DNA from: an uncultured bacterium | GTDB taxonomy: Bacteria > Actinomycetota > Coriobacteriia > Coriobacteriales > Coriobacteriaceae | Direction: 5' to 3' | DNA length: 64,000 nt | Assembly: GCA_905215525.1 (NCBI GenBank) | Contig: CAJMQJ010000008.1 | Span: forward strand, 1-64,000 | Notes under the pieces: generated by a model | Database searches by the model: none | Seen by the model: only the letters and a program-made list of their open reading frames with translations | Told to the model about the DNA's origin: nothing | Shown: positions 59,403-64,000 of the stretch, one piece after another | How positions within the stretch are numbered: the first letter of the stretch is position 1 | How the letters are laid out: every line of letters begins with the position of its first letter | Position numbers and translations under genes: made by a program

Positions 59403-60710
59403 TTACTTGGTAGAAGGCTCGACTTTATCGATGGTCCAGGCGGCTCCGAGACCGCCGGTGGTGTTGCGGCGGATACGCACGGTGACTTCGCGGCGCTCGC
59501 CGGCCTGCGTGTAGCGCAGGGGGAAGCTTGCGCGGTTTCGCGCGGCCTCAATGGTGCCGCGTTCGCGGGCGATCCAGTAGTACTCGCCGACGATGCCGAG
59601 CGTGTCGGCGCCGTAGGGGAGATAGGTCGACAGCTGGTGCAGAAGCGGGCCGGGGCAGAAGACTTCGGTTGCGAAATCGACGGGGAAGTCCTCGGGGATG
59701 GCGGGCGCTGCAGGTGCGGGGGCCGGTACTGCAGCGGGGACCGGAGCCGGTGCCGGTGCGGGAATTTGGTCGCAAGCAGCGGCGGGCACGGATTCGATGA
59801 CGGGTGCGGGCTCCGGCGTTACTTCCGGCTTGACCTCGGAATCTGCGGGCTTCACGGTGACGGGCGCGTCTGCAACTGCGGCTTCAACCTCAACCTGCGT
59901 CGCGTTCTCATTCTCGACGCTCGACTTTGCTTCGATGGGCGTGGATGCCATGGTGGTGATGCCGGCGTTGGCGTTCTCGGGGTCATAGACGACCGTAAGC
60001 GAGATGGCAGGCTGCGGCGTCTCGGGTCCCGGCGTCGACTCGGTAGCGTCTTGATCGGCGGACTCGTCGGGTTGATCGTCCTCGGCTTCGTCGCCAAAGA
60101 CATCGCTGTTTTGGAACGCAGGCGTCTCGGGTTGGTTGGCGGCTTCTTCGGTTGTCGACTTGGGAGCCTCGTTGAGCTCCGCAGTGGCTTCCTGCTCTGA
60201 TATGACTTTGGGATCGGTCGTGGCGGCGATTTCGGTTTCGGCTTCTGCTGTTACCTCAATGGCGACTTCGGTCTCTGTCTCGGGCTCGGGTTCCGGTACG
60301 GCTTCAACCATGGCTTCGGGCTCGCGACGCTTAACGTGCTTAGGGCGCACGGCCTTGAGGTCCTTCTCGCCGCGTTTTTTCTTTTTGTAGGACTGCTTGG
60401 CACCCTTGGCAGCCTTGGGCTTGTCCTCGCCCTTGGCAAGGGCGGCATCCCAGGTATCGTTGGCGATGACGGTGGCATACGGGCGACCGCCCTTAAAGAC
60501 GGTCAGTCTAATGCAGTCGTCGAGCTCCTCGAGCAGCTCGCGCGTGGACTCGAAGCCCAGGTCATAAGCGGTCATGTCGCCGGCGGCGAGCGCCTCCTCG
60601 ACCTGCGTCATAAACGTTTGCTTGCCGCACCCAATCGCGTCGCGCAGCAGACGATACAGATAGATGTGGTTGCCCAGCGATAGCGTGGGCGTAACTATTG
60701 TCTTGCTCAT
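59403..60710 (-). CDS. Low-complexity protein with N-terminal winged-helix-like domain
   Basis: 435 residues in three parts. Residues 1-85 form a compact helical domain ending YDLGFESTRELLEELDDCIRLTVFKGGRPYATVI, which by eye recalls OST-HTH/LOTUS domains (weak). Residues 90-345 are a long acidic, Glu/Thr/Pro/Ala-rich disordered stretch with a Lys-rich patch. The last 90 residues (FATEVFCPGPLLHQLSTYLPYGADTLGIVGEYYWIARERG...) are a well-conserved-looking globular domain that I cannot name. No membrane segment. Its start ATG 60710 follows GGAG. Function unknown. Confidence 0.65.
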   Translation of the reverse strand: MSKTIVTPTLSLGNHIYLYRLLRDAIGCGKQTFMTQVEEALAAGDMTAYDLGFESTRELLEELDDCIRLTVFKGGRPYATVIANDTWDAALAKGEDKPKAAKGAKQSYKKKKRGEKDLKAVRPKHVKRREPEAMVEAVPEPEPETETEVAIEVTAEAETEIAATTDPKVISEQEATAELNEAPKSTTEEAANQPETPAFQNSDVFGDEAEDDQPDESADQDATESTPGPETPQPAISLTVVYDPENANAGITTMASTPIEAKSSVENENATQVEVEAAVADAPVTVKPADSEVKPEVTPEPAPVIESVPAAACDQIPAPAPAPVPAAVPAPAPAAPAIPEDFPVDFATEVFCPGPLLHQLSTYLPYGADTLGIVGEYYWIARERGTIEAARNRASFPLRYTQAGERREVTVRIRRNTTGGLGAAWTIDKVEPSTK

Positions 60711-60780
60711 GGCAAATCTCCTCTTTACACACCAAAGCATCTTACCATCGCACGGTCCTTGCCATCTCGTCGCCCAAGGT

Positions 60781-60814
60781 AAACGGGCGCGACCGTTGTC
60801 GGTTCGCGCCCGTT
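60781..60814 (-). terminator. Minus-strand terminator after the Ser-rich protein gene
   Basis: ACGGGCGCGA... (60783-60794) and ...TCGCGCCCGT (60801-60813) form a long GC stem; on the minus strand TTTACC follows. Confidence 0.6.
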
Positions 60815-60848
60815 ATGCAGGTCGGTTATCTATGAGAGACAAACGTGC

Positions 60849-61802
60849 TTAGTTGCCCGATGCCGTGTCTTGGCTCGAGCTGTCTGATGCCGTGCCGGAA
60901 GCGGTTCCGCTCGAGCTGTTGGTGTTGCTATTGTCGGTAGATCCCGTGCCCGATACATTGCCGCTCGTCTGGTCGCCTGTGCTCGGTTGAGAGCCGTCAG
61001 TCGTTTGGCTTGAGTCAGTCGTGCTGGATTGCGTGCCACTGTTGGCCGTAGAGGAATCGGTGCCCTGCGATTGGTTTTGGGTGTTCGAGGACGAATTGGC
61101 AGAGGCAGAGCTGTCTTGCGTGTCGTCCGTCTGTGCCTGCTGATCCTGCGACTGGGTGTTGCCATTTGCATCGCTCTCGGTCGTGCGCGACGACAGGATT
61201 GGCTCGGGACGCTCGCCCAGACCCTCACCGGCAGTGGTGATAAGGATGGCGCCGGCGCAGGCGATGACCGCGACGATGGCGATGGCGATCGAGAAGATGA
61301 TGACCTTCTTTTGCGTCTGGCTGCGCTCTGCCGCCGCCTTGGCGCGCAGGCTGTCGGGGGCGACACGCGCCGTGGTCGCGCGCCCTGCAATCTGGCGCAT
61401 CTCCTGGGTAGTTGCGGCGCCGCCTAAGTGCTCCTCGGCATTGGGCTCAACGGGCTCGTAGGCGCCGGTAGGGTAGTCGACAGCGGCATGCGTGCCCTTG
61501 ATTGCTTCGGCGCTGGCGGAGATAAAGTGGCGATAGACCTGCGAGGACACAACAGTGATGACTGAGCTCACGGCGGCACCAATCACCGAGCCGGCAATGC
61601 CGATCTTTGAAGCAAGCGCGACGCTCGTGGCGGCAGCTGCGGCGCCGGCGATGATCTGGGGAATGGAAATGTCATCGAACAGGCCCTTTTTGGGCGCGAT
61701 GGCCATGGTCTGTCCGATGGAATGGTTCTCGTGCACGCCGTTGTTGAGCGATGCCGGCGTCATGACGCGCGTGCGCGGCGCGTCGGTGTACTTGGTTGTC
61801 AT
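60849..61802 (-). CDS. Membrane protein with Ser/Thr/Gln-rich surface tail
   Basis: 317 residues. A cytoplasmic N terminus is followed by a Gly/Ala-rich hydrophobic stretch (about residues 48-90, IPQIIAGAAAAATSVALA...), a polar middle and a second membrane helix (about 165-190, VIIFSIAIAIVAVIACAGAIL). The last 120 residues are almost only Ser, Thr, Gly, Asn, Gln and Asp, as in wall-spanning or glycosylated surface linkers. No LPxTG motif is present. I do not know the family. Confidence 0.65.
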   Translation of the reverse strand: MTTKYTDAPRTRVMTPASLNNGVHENHSIGQTMAIAPKKGLFDDISIPQIIAGAAAAATSVALASKIGIAGSVIGAAVSSVITVVSSQVYRHFISASAEAIKGTHAAVDYPTGAYEPVEPNAEEHLGGAATTQEMRQIAGRATTARVAPDSLRAKAAAERSQTQKKVIIFSIAIAIVAVIACAGAILITTAGEGLGERPEPILSSRTTESDANGNTQSQDQQAQTDDTQDSSASANSSSNTQNQSQGTDSSTANSGTQSSTTDSSQTTDGSQPSTGDQTSGNVSGTGSTDNSNTNSSSGTASGTASDSSSQDTASGN

Positions 61803-61979
61803 ACGGGGTCCTCCCGGTTCGTTTAGTGCTGCGACAGGTTGTTCAGCCCTCAGGGTACCCAGTCGGTGTGAACCGGAGATGGATTCGCCCGCAACACCAT
61901 CAACTCACCAAAGCGCGAAACTTCTCCTCAGGCTGATCGAATGAAGACGGGGCGAATCGTTCGGATGTCGAAAGGAAGG

Positions 61980-62009
61980 TTGACCGGATTTGAAATCCCG
62001 TGGAATAAT
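61980..62009 (+). promoter_or_regulatory. Promoter of the antiterminator gene
   Basis: TTGACC (61980-61985) and AATAAT (62004-62009) are spaced by 18 bases, 42 bases upstream of the start codon. Confidence 0.45.
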
Positions 62010-62050
62010 CGGGCTCGCGGCGCTATTGCTTGCGCCGGGTAGGGAGCGTC

Positions 62051-62887
62051 ATGAAAATCCTTAAGCGGATCAACAACAATACGGTTATCTGCGTAAACGC
62101 CAAGGGCCGTGAACTCGTGGCAATTGGCCGCGGTATCGGGTTTCCCAATGGCCCCGATGAGGCCACACTCGATAAGATCGAGCGAACCTTCTACGGTGTC
62201 GACTCGCGCTACCTAGCGCTGCTCGACGAGATCGATCCTCAGGTGATGGAGTTCTCCGCCCAGATTGCCGATATCGCTCGCTCCAACATCTCGCGCGAGC
62301 TCTCGGCAAACCTTCCCTTTACCATGGCTGACCATATCGCCTTTGCCATCAAACGCTGCCGCGAGCATATGTTTGTGCAGATGCCGCTCTCCTATGATGT
62401 GCAGCAGATGTACCCCATTGAGTACAAGATCGCCAAGTTCGCGATCGAGGGCATCAATCGCGGCTTCAACGTCAAGATGCCGCGGGGGGAGGCGAGCGGT
62501 ATCGCGCTCTGTATCGTCAACAGCGTGGTCGCCTCGTCTTCAAAGGCCAAATCCAATACGGTGCGTAAGGACGAGGTGATGCTCGAGAGCTTCACCAAGA
62601 TTATCGAATCCGAGCTGGGGGTTTGCGTGGACCGCGACGGCTTTGACTTTTGCCGTTATGCCACGCACGTGCGCTACCTGTTAGAACGCGTGCAGACAGG
62701 AGAGCCCCTCAACACGGAGAACGGCGCGCTTTACGGACCGCTCTGCGAGCAGCATCCCGACGTGGCCGTGTGCGTCGACCGCATGGCCGCGCTTATCGAA
62801 GAGCGCTTTGACGCCGGGCTCGCCGATGAAGAGAAGGTCTACCTGATGCTCCACGTCAATCGCGTCTGCGCGGGATCTAGGTCCTAA
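62051..62887 (+). CDS. BglG/LicT-family transcription antiterminator
   Basis: 278 residues: an N-terminal RNA-binding CAT domain (MKILKRINNNTVICVNAKGRELVAIGRGIGF) and two PTS-regulated domains. His in MADHIAFAIKR and later His residues (CEQHPDVAV, YLMLHVNR) are the likely phosphorylation sites for EIIB and HPr. It binds a hairpin in the leader of the PTS gene directly downstream and prevents termination when the sugar is present. AGGGAG precedes ATG 62051. Confidence 0.94.
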   Translation: MKILKRINNNTVICVNAKGRELVAIGRGIGFPNGPDEATLDKIERTFYGVDSRYLALLDEIDPQVMEFSAQIADIARSNISRELSANLPFTMADHIAFAIKRCREHMFVQMPLSYDVQQMYPIEYKIAKFAIEGINRGFNVKMPRGEASGIALCIVNSVVASSSKAKSNTVRKDEVMLESFTKIIESELGVCVDRDGFDFCRYATHVRYLLERVQTGEPLNTENGALYGPLCEQHPDVAVCVDRMAALIEERFDAGLADEEKVYLMLHVNRVCAGSRS

Positions 62888-62975
62888 TCGACCGCTCGCC
62901 GCTGAAATTTGACCGTTGGCCGGTTTCGACTTTCGTAAAAGCAACTGTTGGATGTAGTTTCATAGTCACATAAGG

Positions 62976-63052
62976 TGTTATTCGAGAAGAGCCTCGAAGC
63001 ATGACGTAGACAGTTCCCTGTCCGCTTTGTGCTTTGGGGCTCTTCTGTTTTT
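62976..63052 (+). promoter_or_regulatory. Antiterminator (RAT-like)/terminator leader of the PTS gene
   Basis: TTCGAG-aagagc-CTCGAA (62981-62998) forms a short hairpin preceded by GTGTTA, like the RNA targets of BglG/LicT proteins. It overlaps the 5' arm of a terminator: AGAAGAGCC (62985-62993) pairs with GGCTCTTCT (63038-63046) followed by GTTTTTG. The two folds exclude each other. The match to the RAT consensus is partial. Confidence 0.6.
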
Positions 63053-63154
63053 GTCTTCTTCTTGCTTTTCTCGATTTGCCTCGTGTCAGGCCTGCCGTAA
63101 TCGGTTCTTCGCGTGTGCGCAAACGGGAAGACAGAAAAGCAAGGGAGTTCAGCT

Positions 63155-64000
63155 ATGACTGACAATAAGAAAATCGCAGCGGACGTGCTCGAGGCCGTCG
63201 GTGGCAAGGAGAACGTGACGTTTGTTGCGCACTGTATGACGCGCCTGCGTTTTAACCTCAAAGATATCGATGCCCCCGATATCAAAGAAGTGAAGAAGAT
63301 TGGCGGTGTGTTGGGTGCTCAAATCTCCGGAGGGCAGTTCCAGGTAATCGTGGGCCAAAACGTGCCCAAGGTTTATGACGAGCTCTGCAAGATCGGCGGC
63401 TTTGCCAAGCAGGACGCCATCGACGAGAACCTTGATGCTCCTAAGCAGAAGCTCACACCTAAGGTTATTGGCAATAACATCCTCAACTACCTGTCAAGCT
63501 CCATGGTGCCTATGATCCCCGTCCTAATGTGTGCTGGCCTGTTCAAGACCGTAGCGGTGGTGCTGGGACCTACGATGGCGGGCGCGCTGTCCGACACAAG
63601 CGACCTTTATGTTCTGATGAACATGGTTTATGACGCAGCGTTCTATTTTATCCCCATCTACCTTGGCTATAATGCGGCTAAGAACATTGGCGTAACGCCT
63701 GTCCTCGGTGCCTTTATGGGCGGCATTCTTATCGACCCGACCATGATTCAGCTTGCGACCGATGGAGCTCAGTTCTCCGTTTATGGCATTCCCTGCGTCG
63801 CCGCAAACTACACAAAGACGGTCCTTCCCATTCTTCTGTCCGTGTGGGCGATGAGTTATATTGAGCGCTTCTTCCGCAAATATGTGCCAGACACCCTTTC
63901 AACGGTTTTCGCGCCTTTCCTTACCATGGTCGTCGCTGTTCCTGTGTCTCTCTGCGCTCTCGCCCCTGTTGGTTCATGGGCCGGTAATGCCCTCGCCGCC
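63155..64000 (+). CDS. Beta-glucoside-type PTS EIIBC component (partial, 3' end off window)
   Basis: The first 282 codons of a sugar phosphotransferase permease. The EIIB domain has the phosphorylation Cys27 in VAHCMTRLRFNLKD, typical of the glucose/sucrose/beta-glucoside superfamily. A linker leads into the EIIC domain with several helices (YLSSSMVPMIPVLMCAGLFK onward, FYFIPIYLGYNAAKN). A BglG/LicT protein and an RNA switch upstream support beta-glucoside or related disaccharide uptake. AAGGGAG precedes ATG 63155. Whether an EIIA domain follows cannot be seen. Confidence 0.93.
   Translation, partial: MTDNKKIAADVLEAVGGKENVTFVAHCMTRLRFNLKDIDAPDIKEVKKIGGVLGAQISGGQFQVIVGQNVPKVYDELCKIGGFAKQDAIDENLDAPKQKLTPKVIGNNILNYLSSSMVPMIPVLMCAGLFKTVAVVLGPTMAGALSDTSDLYVLMNMVYDAAFYFIPIYLGYNAAKNIGVTPVLGAFMGGILIDPTMIQLATDGAQFSVYGIPCVAANYTKTVLPILLSVWAMSYIERFFRKYVPDTLSTVFAPFLTMVVAVPVSLCALAPVGSWAGNALAA

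Noticed and set aside
1..64000. CRISPR arrays, insertion sequences, prophage genes
   Set aside because: No regularly spaced repeats, transposases, integrases or phage structural genes were found on reading the window.

Overview
The window is about 60% G+C, densely coded on both strands, and reads like a chromosome segment of an anaerobic, saccharolytic gut actinobacterium of the class Coriobacteriia, most likely Collinsella or a close relative. This is inferred from gene content: a class III (oxygen-sensitive) ribonucleotide reductase NrdD/NrdG, acyl-phosphate/kinase ATP-yielding steps, PTS and GH13 sugar use, flavodoxin with a DUF3793 protein, a ferredoxin-type aldo/keto reductase and many anaerobe-type transporters. 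No 16S gene is present, so the genus is inference.

Layout. 0.2-2.3 kb: GH13 alpha-glucosidase, then a tRNA-Gly/tRNA-Val pair with its own promoter and terminator. 2.4-10.1 kb: an Sfp-type phosphopantetheinyl transferase, a TetR regulator, and a one-direction cluster of SCP2-type thiolase, DUF35 OB-fold partner, stand-alone acyl carrier protein, phosphate acyltransferase, butyrate kinase, MFS transporter and a small membrane protein. 10.6-13.9 kb: nrdD and nrdG with a NrdR-box-like promoter and large palindromic elements. 13.9-15.6 kb: folE, an HD protein and folB. 15.6-27 kb: mixed housekeeping genes, including metallopeptidases, a SlyD/UreE-like nickel pair, Fur-family regulator, RNase H, and LysR divergent from metY, which has a Cys-containing leader peptide. 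27-31.5 kb: cyclase, aldo/keto reductase, Gfo/Idh/MocA oxidoreductase and endonuclease IV; the last two each follow a copy of a conserved long-stem hairpin element. 31.6-34.8 kb: polar amino-acid ABC transporter. 34.9-38.6 kb: flavodoxin, DUF3793, a metal-binding HMA protein behind a CsoR-like operator, and a Y-family polymerase/YolD pair behind a LexA-like box. 39.5-43 kb: pgi and two HAD phosphatases.

43.1-54.5 kb is a second large catabolic cluster. A GntR/UTRA regulator with a strong candidate operator precedes about ten co-directional genes: YfcC-type transporter, amidohydrolase, FrlC-, FrlB- and FrlD-like proteins (epimerase, deglycase, kinase for Amadori compounds), a second PfkB kinase, a second amidohydrolase, YjbQ, BtpA/SgcQ and an FGGY kinase. 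54.6-64 kb: TatD, TcdA, a candidate small RNA gene, an SdpR/SdpI pair, EttA, two low-complexity proteins of unknown function, and a LicT-type antiterminator before the start of a beta-glucoside PTS gene that runs off the window.

The two most interesting systems are the thiolase/DUF35/ACP/acyl-kinase cluster, which looks like an undescribed C-C bond-making or -breaking route coupled to ATP formation, and the expanded Amadori-type cluster. The covarying hairpin pair, the metY leader peptide and the candidate small RNA are the best non-coding leads. Everything here is read by eye from sequence; no database searches were possible.
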